Assembly: GCA_020091685.1 (NCBI GenBank)
Contig: CM034603.1
Location: 32,907,696-32,971,695 of the forward strand
Direction of reading: 5' to 3'
DNA from: Lutjanus erythropterus
Lineage: Eukaryota; Chordata; Actinopteri; Lutjaniformes; Lutjanidae
Length of the DNA stretch: 64,000 bases
In this document: in pieces, positions 37,401 through 49,650 of the stretch
Layout of the letters: every line of letters begins with the position of its first letter
Numbering within the stretch: position 1 is the stretch's first letter
Position numbers and translations under genes: made by a program
Notes under the pieces: model-generated
Told to the model about the DNA's origin: nothing
The model's database searches: none
Seen by the model: the letters and a program-made list of their open reading frames with translations, nothing else

Positions 37401-40154
37401 TAAGAGGGACACTCTGTCTCACTGTCACTAATGATGGAGGAAGGTCAAAGCCATTCCACAGCTGAGAGAATCTAATGATGCAAATTAGGCCTGACGCTCA
37501 GGCAGATGCCACAAGAGAGGCCGAGGAATTCTGATGTTGCTCGATGACACATAGCGAGATTGTCTGACGGCTGAAATTTAGTTTGTTAAAGGAGAAATCT
37601 GTAAAAACCCAGCATGCAAAAATAATGCATGCTGCAGTCTAAATCTTGAGTTGGAGGCATAGATGCTGTATTAAACAGGTTGAATCCTTATTTAGTAAAT
37701 GGTCTATAGTTGAAGCAAGCTGACTCAAAGCTCTGGCAGGTTCCCTGAACCTACACAAACAGAAAAACCCACTGCTCTGAAAATACACTCTCTGGAACTG
37801 GATTTCTGTCTTACTGCCTGTCAGACTCCATTCACACATTCCTCATTTTAACTTTCACAAACATCTGCATCCTCTTACACTCTTCACAACTCTTTCAGCG
37901 AACAATGGCATTAATTTTAACTCATTAATTTTAACTAATAAATGTGAAACTGGCAAACAAGAACAGACGGGAACATGCTGACTGTAGCATGTTTCCTTAA
38001 TCTCTGATGACGTATCATGATCATTTTATGATTTAGTACACTGAATATATTACATATTTCTCCTTTACTGTAATGAAGTTTAGAAAGACTTGTTTCTTAC
38101 AGATATGTTTATATACAACTAGTGTGCAGCAGCAAGTTGCAAACACAACATGTGTCAAGTTCACAGAACGTCTGTGGATTTTACTCCGTCTGACTGCCTT
38201 CTTTTCAAGCGCCCACCAGTATCGGTTCAAGCTCAGTGATGGATAAATACCAGCTGTTGTGACCCGACTTCAAACTGGAAAGCTGTCAGTTTTGCCACGT
38301 TTGTGTTGTTTTAGTATTTACTCCGTAGCTTATCCTGTTGAACTTGGCGCCGCTACATTGCTGATATGGCTTTTCCCAGAGGCCTGGGCACTGTTGGACT
38401 AATTGTGTGATACTGGGCGACAGGTAAGAGAAACTGTGTGAATGTTAAGCCTCATTTGAAGCAACTAAATAACGAGAGAAGTTGGGGTTTTTTTTCGTGT
38501 TGCTTTTTTGTGGAAGTTTATTCTACAGTGCAAGCTATTTTGTTTATGTACAGAAGCAGGTGTGGCACCTGCCGAGTGCATAATGCGTGTGTGTGTGTTG
38601 CTGCTGTGTGTAAATGGGTCTCTCTGTCCATATGTGCATCCGATCTTTGAATAATTGTCGAAAGGTTCCCAATGAATATCAAGTAGCATTTTGGTTTGAA
38701 ATGTCCACCCCTAGCATTTTGATCAGCATATTAAATTGTTAACCCAAAATTACTATATGCTGCCTAGACCCACCATAAATGGCAATATTTCCTTACCTTA
38801 AACAAAGTGCTTTTGTTTCTGGAGTTGCGAAACGCAAACCCTGCACTTTATACATCTGCCATCCACCCCAACCACAACCTTACAACTGCAGCGCGTTATA
38901 TAAATGCACTGTTTCAAGGAAATGTTGTCTGTGAAGATAATACAGGCAAGAATTACATCACCACAACATCATTAAGAAAGAATTTAAAAATACACAATTG
39001 TAAATTCTAGGTGACAGGGTTGGTTTATAACATAAGGCTTTGAGTGGCATTTTACTGAGTGAAAAGGCCACGTCTGTCCACAGAAGAAAAGAGCAAAACT
39101 TGTTTAATTTGCTCAGCCGAACGCAGCATGACTGACTGGCTGACTGGTACAAATATATAACTGTGTGTGTGTGTGGCAAGTAAACAGCGAGAAAAGGAAT
39201 GAGTTGGAGGGAGAAAGCAGGGGGAGGGGAGGAGAGTGACAGCCTTCCTTCCTCAGTCTTTGAAGAGAAGCAAGGCATAATAGCATGAATATGTACACGG
39301 CTTTGACCTGAATGCATTTACTTATTGCAGATGTACGTCAAATCATACACAGACTCTAATGCAGTTTCTCATTCTATTTTTTTAAATTGCCTTTCGTCAC
39401 AAAAAATGCACAAAAGAAAATGAAATACCCCCCAGCACACTGTATAAAATGGCCTTTCGCTCTCAATCAGGCTCTTGTAAATAAACCATACACCCAAGAA
39501 GGATGTTCATGTACGGTGGAAATGTGAGTTGTAGGTACAAGGATGGAGGGGGGAACATTGCATATGCATACATGGCAGGCATGTAGACAGCAGAGTAATT
39601 GCACTGCTTCATGGATAATAGTGACCCTGTTAGCCCAAAAGCTCATTGGCTGCTCGTTTCTCTGATTCTGCCGGCACAACCAATAGGAGCCGTCACTGCG
39701 GTTTGAGATGTGGGGATGAAGGGGGCAGGAAGAGAGGGGGGAGAAACACAGAGAAATGGAGGTGAAGGCGGAAAAAAATAGGAATGATGACGTGGGAGGG
39801 GGAGAGGAACGGAGAGTGACGAGGAAGGAGACGCGGAATAAAAGAAATGTGGAGGAGAGAGCTGAATCCTTTGTAGTGTGGAAACAAAGGCGACAATCCC
39901 TGAGCACTGATAAAACCGTTCAGCTTGTGGTTGTACAGCACCGACACAGCATATGTGCGTGCGTGTCTGCGTGTAAGGCGATGGTGCTTCACAGGACACT
40001 GGGTGATCATCACACTTCCTGGATCCTCTTCTCACCAGAGATCCCAGAGGTGGATATACAAACACACACACACGCATGTAAGTGCACACACATGTGGTTG
40101 CGAAGGCTTTGTAAACACTGCAGAGCAAGGTGGTGAAAAGAAACAGATCATTGT

Positions 40155-40187
<33 letters not shown>

Positions 40188-41734
40188 AGGGATCACTGGG
40201 GAGGAAGTTTCTGTAAAGGTCATAAAAGCGGTTGAACAAATAAGGGATGTTGGAGGAGTGAGAAGAAGGTGAAATGATGAAAAAAGCACACAGGATGGAA
40301 GAATAGATGCGAAGAGATTAAAGGATGTAGAAAGATCTTTTGGGCGATGAGCAGGTCGCCAGGTTTGATTGACAGCAGACTATCTGCGGCCTCCATTAGC
40401 CTGTCCATGTCTGCACGGACACACGCTTTGACAATGAGAGGAATTTCAATTTTCTTATAATCGGGACCTGATTTTCATAGTTTCGGCTGACACTATCAGG
40501 CATTTTACTCACCAAATTCAGTGTTCAGATCTGAGAACGCAGTGACATCGCCAAAAAGACGTCTGACTGGGCCAGAAACCTGAAATGTCACATTGTTTTC
40601 CATTTTGCGCCTTTATTGATGAGTTAACAGTGGGGAGGTGACAGGAAATGAGGGGGAGATGACGGGGATGATGGAGAACAACATGCAACAAAGGTTCCTG
40701 GTCCCAAACAAACTTTAAACCAGGTAGGAAGTAACTTATGGTAAGTTATGAGCTTCCTGTCTGTAAACAGTTCAAACTTTACATGTGTTTGTACCAGATT
40801 GAAGATTTGCATTTATTTATGTATAATTTATGTATAATTAGTGAATGGGTTGAACACAGAACTCTGTCCGATAGAAGATTTAATGCTGATGTTAACTTTT
40901 CATTACTTTTTGGTTAAGTTTAGACAACAAAACTACTCAGGTTTAGGAAGAGATCATAATTTGTCTTTGTCATGCAGGTATAAATAGCTGGCAGTTTATT
41001 TTTAGCATCGTTCGGCAAAAGTTCCATAATAACCCTGCTCTGAGAGAAAATTAGACTTAACCTTCTCCTCCACTTGGCTTTTTTCAGGCTTTGGAAGCTA
41101 AAGCCTTTGGCCTATCACATGGTAATATAGTTGATTGTCGAGCCTCAGTCCCAAACTGTCAGTATCTGATGGCCTGCGAATGAAATTCAACAATCAACCA
41201 TCATTGAGCCATCAATCAATTAAGCATTGCCGTGCGCAGCATCCACTGTGTTTTCAAAGTCCCCGAGAAACAAGAACAACCCCCAAGCTGCAACCTACAC
41301 ACTGCAAACGGCAAATTATTGACTGGGACGCAAACAAGCTAACAGCTGTTACCTTTTCTTTGCAGTGATGTAGTCATGTTAATGCCGCCCAGGACGTTTG
41401 TGATTAGTTCTTCACCTATAGATCTTTCCCCTATAGCAGAATGTGTGTGAGCGCTGTGGCGAGAGGTCCGACTGTGCACGACTTGCTAAGATCTGAACTG
41501 AAGCGTCACGTTCACTCGTTCACTGCTGTGAGTCAGAGGGCTGTTTGACACCCAAATATTTCTACATTTTAAGAGTGCAATTAAAAAGTTCTCACCTTTA
41601 TCCTGGGAAAATATCACAGGTTCAGGAGGGCAGGTCGAATGACAAAGCGGCGTTCAGAGTAACTTATTAATAACTTACAGAAATATTGCAATAGTCAACC
41701 TCCCACTTCTTGGACTTTGAGGTCATGGTGGGTA
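34476..41734. other. long noncoding stretch
   Basis: No gene supported over 7 kb. It contains purine-rich tracts on the plus strand at 37300-37400, 39720-39860 and 40140-40200, short CA/GT runs, and a repeat at 40905-40975 shared with 16160-16235. Open frames over the purine tracts are composition artefacts. Confidence 0.45.
36215..36420. other. candidate conserved noncoding element
   Basis: A non-repetitive block with words such as GGTGTAATTAACCAGCA, GGGATTATTACACTATTAG and AAAATCATTTAATCAAAC, which recall homeodomain sites. The judgement is by texture only. Confidence 0.2.
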
Positions 41735-41835
41735 AGGCTGCTCCGACTTAACAAGTCAGAAATTCGATTTCAGGGGGCGTTCCAGCTGAAAGTCCCAACT
41801 GGGAACTCAGAAATTTCGACCTCCCGTTTCAAATG
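41735..41835. repeat. fish interspersed repeat relic
   Basis: The wording CAGAAATTCGATTTC, GGGGCGTTCCAGCTGAAAG and TCCCAACTGGGAACTC is typical of a common teleost MITE-like repeat. Only part of it is present. Confidence 0.45.
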
Positions 41836-42318
41836 GAATACAGCATAATATGAGTCTGTCAGAAGCAGACACTACAGGAAAAACAAACACAGAATTTGAC
41901 CAAACAATCTCACCACAAGGTCAACCAGCAGCTGCTCTGGAGCCGTCAGCTATATAACATGATCTTCCTCAGAGCAAAGAGCAGAACAAAGACTATGATG
42001 GAATTGTAGAAGATCGAATTTCCTATTTTCCTGTTTCCTGTTTTTAAGGGGCCCTTGTCCATGGTGGCTTCAAAATTGACCTTGGACACAAAGTGCGAAC
42101 TTGACAAAGCTGTTTCAAAAATCAGAACAGCAAATAACGAAATTGCTTTGTCAGCTACCAAGGTTTCCAACAATAAGGCTGAACTTTCATTCTCAGAAGC
42201 AACAATGTTTCTGTCCCAAAAAACAGGAAAGAAAGGCCAGTGAGGGACGGTGATGATGTTTGTCGTGATCCTTAAAGCAGCTTCATTTTTAGTTTCTGTT
42301 GGTGCGTAACCCATATGA

Positions 42319-43001
42319 GTTACACTTTATATTAGGATGCATGAATAAGCAATAGTTTATAAGATGCTTATTAACATTAATGTGCATTAATAAGATTATT
42401 ATTAATTAAGATTAAGTGTAATAATATCATAATAAATATGTTTATTGTAGGTTATAAGACATTTATAAGCACTTATAAGCAACTATACTGCTTAAGAAGG
42501 TGAATAAAAGCCTTATGAGTTTCTTATAACTGCACTACAAATAGTTTTTGTTGTTACTTCATTAAGATTTATACATTTATTAGCATAATAAAAGATCTAT
42601 TAAGGTTAATTAATTATTAACCTTAATAGGCATTGTTCACACTTTAGATCCAATAGCCTCAAAAAGCAATGCATAGTTAACTGTTTATGAGAGTATAGTT
42701 AAGTGCTGATAAATGCATAATTAAGCATATAGAAATCTTAATAAAGCAAAAACACAAACCTTGTAAAGGTTTAACAATTAAATCATACGTGGTTCAGGTA
42801 AACTCACTAAATGTGTTGTTTTCATTAACCTTTTTAAGCACAAGCTTTTAAATATCTAATAATCTAACAATAAATGTCTTGATTATGCTATAACACTTAC
42901 ATAATCTCACTAACATATATTCATATTAATAAGCATCTCATAAGGGACTTATTACCCATTAATTAACCCTTATGGCATTTAAATATGCTGTAAAGTGTTG
43001 C
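42319..43001. mobile_element. long-arm MITE (TTACACTTTA ends)
   Basis: Left GTTACACTTTATATTAGG, right ATATGCTGTAAAGTGTTGC (inverted). Internal words such as ATAAGATGCTTATTAA recur inverted near the right end (TTAATAAGCATCTCATAA). It is 683 bp, very A+T-rich and non-coding. Its terminal words resemble those of the element at 57.2 kb. Confidence 0.65.
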
Positions 43002-44423
43002 CCCCAAAGGAAATGAAACGTACGACAAGCTGTGTGCAGTACATGATTAGCGACATGCTGGAAGATGCGAGCCCGGCTGCCACCACCCACCTGAAGGGAT
43101 GACTCACTAGGACATCCTTTTTTAATGTCTGGAACTAATGGTGCTTCATATATGTTGCAGCCTGTCAGGCTGGTATAGCTTCATTTGTTGACTTATTCAC
43201 AACCTGTCATCACAGCTGTGTTTCTGCATTCTCAGAGCAATGACTGCAGCATTATCACAACTGACAGAAAAGATTACAAAATTTACAAAAATAGAGTTTA
43301 CTCTGCAGGAAATTCCCTTTAAAACACACACCACCATTGGGCTGGTGTAGTTGGAACCCTGATCACATTACTGATAACTGATACTGACATTTATCCTCTG
43401 GTACATCCTCTGCTCTGGAAGAATTGGCGACCGCTGGAGGAATGTCATTATCCAGCGCTAAAGCCGGATAAGAGAAACCCTTTGCTACTGATTCATCGTA
43501 TGATTTTCCTCCCAAAAAGCATCTATAGAGCGAGTGATGGCAGCCGAGCTTCCCTGAGAGAATATTAGAGCAGTCAGGGTCCTTGAGCTCCTAAAGGAAG
43601 CTGTGGGACTCAGGCACTGAAGACACACAGAGATGATGGGAGTTCTCCCCAGGGAGCATCCGGTTAAAATTCAAGGACTCTCCCCATCTCTCATTTTTGC
43701 TCCCTCTAATGCTCATCTCACTCCCTCTCTCCCTCTTAGCGAGGTCACGGCTGAAAAGTTTCAATGATGCCCCGGGAGGCCTGAGAATAATCACCCAAGT
43801 GTGCATCTGCATCTATGGCTGTGTTTCCAAGCGCATGATTGACCTTATGTGCGCACACGGCTCGTGTGTCCATGTTTTTGCTCATGCGGAGATCATGTAT
43901 GGGCGTGTAGGTGGTTGACCGCTCGGTGGCCTCTGTCGCACCCTCTCAGGGTTATCAGATCCCCTGCTGATCGGTCGTGGCACCCTTTCGCATCCCAAAC
44001 AGACCGTGTGATGTGCAGCGATAAGCTCTTTAGCCCGTCCCCTGTGATTTCCCCTTCGTAAAGTATCGCAAAATGCAAACCGAGAGCTTGTGGAACTCGT
44101 TTTGGGGCATTCAATAACTGCCATTCCACATCTAAGACTGTGAACATCGAATGCGAGTCAAAGAGAGTGAGACGGAAGGCGCTCCGTAATGAGATCAATG
44201 GCTGTCTTTGAAGGAGGAAGCTGGTGAAATAAACTGTCTGTTGCATGTTGTGCCATCAAAGCCTTTCAGCAGAAATCTGCAAAAGAGCATCCATAATCAC
44301 CACTTACGTACTGACAAACAAGCTTTGGAACTGGAAGATGCACAAACCTACAGTGTCAACAGACATATTGTAAACATGGCTGAGGAAAAAGACACAACAA
44401 ATATACACACCACAACCACATAT
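43002..44423. other. noncoding
   Basis: No gene recognised. 43680-43740 is pyrimidine-rich on the plus strand. 43750-44230 is G+C-moderate, non-repetitive sequence of unknown role. Confidence 0.45.
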
Positions 44424-45593
44424 GCTCAATAAAATATCTTGTTTTCACTCGCATTTTTCATGTGTTGAAGAGAAATATCTAAGACTTCTTATATGCAGAC
44501 AAAAGGTGTATTTCTCTCAAATTTTGTCAAGATAATCCTTCAACCTGACAGGTGTGGCATATAGAGATTTGTATTGCACAGGTGTGTGTTGGACTAGACA
44601 CTCTAAAATGTGTGGTTTGATCTTGAAAAAAGACATTTATTGGGCACTGAACGATGGCTATTTCTAATAGAGCTACAGATAACATTTTTCTTCCCCAGGA
44701 GGGCAAATGTGACGAGTTAAAAAATACATAATACATTCATAGTCTGGTACAAGTTAAAAAATATAGTGAGTTCATGGTCTGTCATGATGTTAAAAACTCT
44801 GATGAGGTTGAAATGATAAATACATTCATGAGTGGAATTCATGAGGATGGATTTCATTCATGAAACAGTTCAAATCTGCTACACGCTTAAGGAAGGATTA
44901 AAATTATTATTTTAGTTTCATTTTATTTTGAACATGGTAAAATAAAATAAAAAATATTTAAGCAGGAAATTAAGCAAATTTAAATAACTGTATATATTTT
45001 GCTAAATCAAAAACAACATATTTCATGAAAAGAGTGTAGGATGAAGAAAAAAAAAACTTGTCAAGTCCTGCCCCTTTTTTTATACACTGTCAATCAAATC
45101 ATAGAAAAAACATTCAAAACAAAATGAAAGAGGAAAAAAGAACATTTGCATAGAAACAAAAACAATCAACAAAACAACACAAACAACTTACACATTCTGT
45201 TTCATGTCCATGTCTTTGTTCATCTATCCTCTGTTCAATGTCTTATTTTTGAAAAAATGTGTGAAAAAAAGAGTATTGACATTTCTTTATTTTCTTTATT
45301 TTTTATTGTGTAATTTAAACTCTAATATTGTTAACCTGTGATCTACAGAGTGGTCTCAATCTGATAGTCTGACATTGACTGCTTTGTCTTCAGGGAATCG
45401 CAGTAACTTCCTCATTAGAGTAAAATTCTCACTGAGGAAACACCACACTTATCACTCTTGTAATTATTTCTCCTCATTTATCAGGTGTGTTGCAGATTTT
45501 AAACATAGTTGACATGTTGCTAACATGTTGAAATTACTATTACATTATTGTGACATCTTGAGTTAATTAATGCTTAGTTTTGTTGACAGTATG

Positions 45594-45595
<2 letters not shown>

Positions 45596-45679
<84 letters not shown>
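45596..45679. repeat. compound (GT)n(GA)n microsatellite
   Basis: About 43 bp of GT passing directly into about 40 bp of GA, in the middle of the Tc1-like element. Confidence 0.95.
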
Positions 45680-45683
<4 letters not shown>

Positions 45684-45849
45684 TGGTAAATACTGTGAAT
45701 ATTATTGTTGCTTGAACAGGATGTGTTCTCTGTACTTACCTGTCAATGTTAGATTTATGTGCAAAATTGTTAAAGTTCTTTTTGAGGAGACGCTGCTCTC
45801 ATCATTCTTGTAATTATTTCACCCCTTTTTCAGGGTCATAAAACAAAGT

Positions 45850-45985
45850 AATGACCCGCCCTACTCTGCCTCTGATTGGCTTACCCTGTTATTCTTACCC
45901 TAAATACAACCAATCATTCCTCATGTCTAAACCTAACCAACCCAGCCAACAAGGGCAAAAGTCAGAGGCACAGTGGGACAGGTCA
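45850..45985. repeat. segment shared (inverted) with 675-810
   Basis: GCCCTACTCTG, CTGATTGGCTTACCCTG, TATTCTTACCCTAAA, CCTCATGTCTAAACCTAACC match the minus strand of 675-810 (CTGATTGGTTTGTCCTG, TATTCTTGCCCTAATG, CCTCATGCTGAAATCTAACC). The two are clearly homologous. Confidence 0.65.
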
Positions 45986-46123
45986 TGACTTTTCCCTCCT
46001 GGGAAAAAAAAAAAAAGTTATCCGCAGCCCAGTGTGGCCATATTTCAGTGCCTAATAAATGTCTTTTTTCAAGATAAAACTACACATTTTAGAGTGGTCT
46101 TTTACTGTCACCAGCCCAATAAT

Positions 46124-47314
46124 TAGGCCTGGGCAATAAAACACCAATACATATCGCTAATATGTATCAGTGATAGACACATCATCAATAAAAGACAACA
46201 GTTTGATAAAAATGTTTTATAGTTTTACTTAAATGCATTAAATGTAAACCTGCATGAAAGCACAAATTGTTGAGTATCCAAGGAGTGACATGTGAACAGC
46301 CAATCATTATACCGACAAACATCAAGCATGCTCCTGCCCTGGCTCATGAACCATATCCCTATGTGCTACGAGTGACATGCAAACAGCCAATCATTGAACA
46401 GCTGTGTGGTTCGGTTGCCCCATAGACAGGTGAGAAACAGCATGGAGCGACACATGAGACAACAGAAAACACATGCAAAAAGAGAACAGATTAAACAAAA
46501 GTCTTTCAGCTTGCTGGTATGCCAGTTTTTTGTTGTTCTTTTTTAGTCAGACAGCCAGCAGAGGCGGAGAAGCTGTAAAGCAGGATGTCTGCTTAGCCTA
46601 CTGCCACTGTGAACCAACCGCGAATAAGTGCAGGTAAGGCACCAGGCATGGCTGCGTCGCATTACGGCTGCAACATGTCAGCCAGCGATGATCGCAGCCA
46701 TTCTACACAATGCGTGTGATTCCACTAATAGCGCCTTGGCGCGTCCCAGAAGCAGCTCTCCGCTCTGCTCCGTTTCAAATACGCGTCGAGTCTATTTCTG
46801 ATGCTGTGTCAATTAGCACAGAGCAGACTGGCAGGCAGGAAGTCAGACACAGAAAAGGCAAAGAGAATCTGGTTAATTTTCAAAATAAAAGACCCCGTGC
46901 AGACTCATGATCATTAAGACAGACGGAAAAGAAACTAACCATGTAGCCTGCTGATCCATGCAAGGAAAAAGGACCTAATCAACAAACTCTGAGCAAGTAA
47001 CCGAAATGAATTGCTTCTGAAAGGCTGCTGGTGGGGCTTGCAGCCATGCAGAGAATGGAACAGAACCGCGGCGCAGACGTGCCAAGCTTGGCGGAATCAA
47101 ACGGTAAGAACATCATTGTGTGTGAATTGTGCAGGAATACCTTACAGACCAAGACTGATAATTCAGCAAACTTATTTTATCAGCTCAGCCACTTTCACCC
47201 TTTGGAGTACACAATATATCATGAGTCATGATCCGCATGATTGATGATTATAGATATCTAATGATCTGAAACTTCACGACAGTGATAGACCTTCAGATAT
47301 ATCTCCCAGGTCTA
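46124..47314 (+). mobile_element. hAT element, internally deleted, inserted in the Tc1-like element
   Basis: Left end TAGGCCTGGGCAATA, right end TATATCTCCCAGGTCTA (inverted, imperfect). Candidate 8-bp target duplications CCAATAAT (46116-46123) and GCAATGAT (47315-47322) match at 6 of 8. The right flank resumes the Tc1 sequence (ATGATCACGCTGTTTAATC), which proves insertion order. The element keeps a BED-zinc-finger coding piece but has no room for the catalytic transposase core. Confidence 0.7.
47031..47231 (+). pseudogene. BED zinc finger fragment of hAT transposase
   Basis: A 66-codon frame with the hAT BED-finger pattern: VCELCRNTLQTK (the paired cysteines), then NSANLFYQLSHFHPLEY (the N-x-x-N-L ... 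H-x-H part). This domain binds the transposon ends in full-length enzymes. Here it ends after the finger and no dimerisation or catalytic segment follows, so it is a leftover of a deleted element and not a host gene. Confidence 0.6.
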
Positions 47315-47534
47315 GCAATGATCACGCTGTTTAATCAGCATCTCTATATGCCACACCTGTCAGGTGGATGGATTATCTTGGCAAAGGAGAAGTGTTCACT
47401 GGCACAGATTTTAACTAATTTGTGAACAAAGATTCAGAGGACTACAGCTTTTGTATGCACTGAAGAAGTCTTTTTTTAACTTCAACTCCTGAAAAATTGG
47501 AGCAAAAATAAAAGCGTTGATATTTTTGTTGAGC

Positions 47535-49142
47535 GAAGATGAAGAGGAACAACCACACAAAGTACGAGGATCCATCCAACACCAGTCCCGTCTTCTATCT
47601 GCTTAGCACGCAGTCCTTCCCGAGGACGGAGAAGACAGAGAAGAATCGGTTCTATCTTCATGTGATAGCGAGTGAACTGGTGGGAGGAAGGAGAGGGAGC
47701 AAGAAGGGAGGGAGAAGAAAGAGTGAGCGCTGCAGGAGAGGCGCTGACAGCTCGCCAGTCGAAAATAGCCTGAATAGTGTGGCTCCAAAATAATTCCCTC
47801 TTTCTCCCTGATCCTAACTCTTCAACCACAGTGGCTGAATTATTCATTCTCGACCAATGACATGCAGGGATGGGGACAAAGAGTCATTGCTCTATTTTGA
47901 TTCGCATAATAAATTCATGACTCGCTGTTTAAATGGAGGGAGGAATAGACGGAGGATGGCGAGGAGGAGGAAGAGGGATGGAGGGGGGCAGCCGAGGGCT
48001 CAGGTCAGGTAGTGAGAGCCGGGAAGTGTGGAACAAGGATGAAACAGGAAGGAGCAGAGGGAGGGAAACAGGAGATTGAGGAATAAAGGGTCTCAAATGA
48101 AAAGGATGCGGAGGGTTTGGAGATTAATACGTTAAAGTAGCTTCTCGGTAAAAATCCACACGCATGAAGGCGCAGCTGACACAGCATATTAACCTGGGAT
48201 CAGCTGAGAGTGAGGCTGACAGGCTGAGGGGAAAGTGAATCAAAGGTTAAAGATGATGAATACCTTATTGGCCCAGGTATTATTATATTATTATTTTATA
48301 TATATATATATATATGTATGTTTACTGGAAATTCTGAAAAAGTGGTGTTGTATTTGGAGAGTAAACATTTACACGTTCACATATTCTGTTTGAATGAACC
48401 ACTGGCTCCAATCAAGAGTGTTGTATTATGGGTTTGTAGCCTCGATGTTGCTAAGCTAGCAAGGTTCTTCAAGTCTATTATGGTGTGTTTTGTAGAGTTA
48501 CAGGAGAAATCTGTATTATATTTACTGAAATAAATCATAAAATGACCATAATGTGTCATCAGAAATCAACTTAACTTCAAAAACTCGCTTCACTTGACAC
48601 GAACGCTGCAGCCGCGGCATTTCCCTTTAAAATTTCCACTCCAGACCAGAATAACAGTTTTGTATGTCCGTTTCACGTTAATCGAAGTTGAAGTTAATGC
48701 CAAATTTTTGCCGAATGAGTAACTGTTTGTCTATGAGTCATAAGAAACCATTAATAATCTTGTAGAAGGCGTAGATGTTCATAACTGTTAATCTGAGTAA
48801 AATGTTAATACAGGCAGTGAGACAGGCAGCCACTTAACTCATCGTCCAGAGTGTGTTATTTCAGAGCGGTGGGCTTTTGTTTTCAGGATAATAGTTGATG
48901 ATGACAGCTATAAACAGCTGATCAGCTTACAGTGTAGGACTTGTCATCACTTGTTATTGTCAATTTATGAGATTGCGCACATCCTGCGCTATTACAGAGC
49001 TCCTGCAGCCCCGCCTATCTCTGCCATGTCTGGGAAGGAGGGGGAGAGGGAAACAACTCGCTTCGACCATATTAAATAGGATTACAACCTATCTAAAATA
49101 GAGTCTAAAGCCTGATTCATTAATTTCCAATAACCAAAGGAA
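47535..49142. other. noncoding, with purine-rich tracts
   Basis: Purine-rich on the plus strand at 47680-47730 and 47935-48080. An (TA)n microsatellite lies at 48297-48315. No gene recognised. Confidence 0.45.
47815..47945. other. candidate conserved noncoding element
   Basis: A non-repetitive block with GCTGAATTATTCATTCTCG, ACCAATGACATGCAGGG and TTCGCATAATAAATTCATG. The composition recalls vertebrate noncoding enhancers. Not tested. Confidence 0.2.
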
Positions 49143-49650
49143 GCAAAAGTACACACGTTCTTCACTCAAGCAGAAGTGCAGATACTGGTAAAAGTAGAGG
49201 TACCGATTCAACTTCTTTACACAAGTAAAAGTGAATGAGTACAGGCTCTGAAATATCTTCAAAGTATAAGAGTAAAAAGCTGACCTCTGACTGATATTTC
49301 TACAGGCTATTTCTGTGCAACGCTAACTGAACCTCATCTGTTCTCTGCGGTCGAGTCTCCCTCTCTTGTCAGATTCATTTTGTTATGTTTGTCGTGTGTG
49401 ATTGGATACACCGAGGAACCGTCTTTTCTACATGTTATTGTCCCATCCATTTAGGCTAAAATCAGTCTTGATGTTAGGAAGGTGGCAGGCAGTGATGCAA
49501 AATAAAACAAATCAATAATTACCCACAGTTGCATTTAAATTGAAGTATCGAATCTGTTTTGACAGTGTAAGGAGTAGAAAGTATGGATATTTGTGTTAAA
49601 ATGTAGGTAGTAAAAGTAAGAAGTGTACAGATACTTGAAAACTCTAATGA
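49143..49650. repeat. interspersed repeat of the 'TACTCAAGTAAAAGTA' type, copy 1
   Basis: The front has TTCACTCAAGCAGAAG, AGATACTGGTAAAAGTAGAG and ACACAAGTAAAAGTGA; the rear has AAAAGTAAGAAGTG and ACAGATACTTGAAAACTC. The middle (GCGGTCGAGTCTC, GGATACACCGAGGAACCG, TGTTATTGTCCCATCCATTT) is homologous to the middle of the copy at 62.6 kb. Confidence 0.6.

Larger units (their letters stand above)
44424..47534. mobile_element. Tc1/mariner-like element with long TIRs, interrupted by a hAT element
   Basis: The outer ends GCTCAATAAAATATC (44424) and ATATTTTTGTTGAGC (47534) are inverted. The arms continue with AGATAATCC, ACCTGACAGGTGTGGCATAT and CACTCTAAAATGTG on the left. The right arm is split: ACATTTTAGAGTGGTC at about 46090, then ATATGCCACACCTGTCAGGT at about 47347. 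These phrases match a widespread fish Tc1/mariner family. Arms of about 300 bp, including CCAGGAGGG words, flank a 1.2-kb middle with a GT/GA microsatellite and no transposase. The right arm is interrupted by the hAT element at 46124-47314. Confidence 0.7.

Noticed and set aside
39467-40289. Several 100-198-codon frames on the minus strand and 115-126-codon frames on the plus strand
   Set aside because: They cover purine-rich tracts and give low-complexity S/F/P-rich or E/R-rich peptides. No domain and no splice partner.
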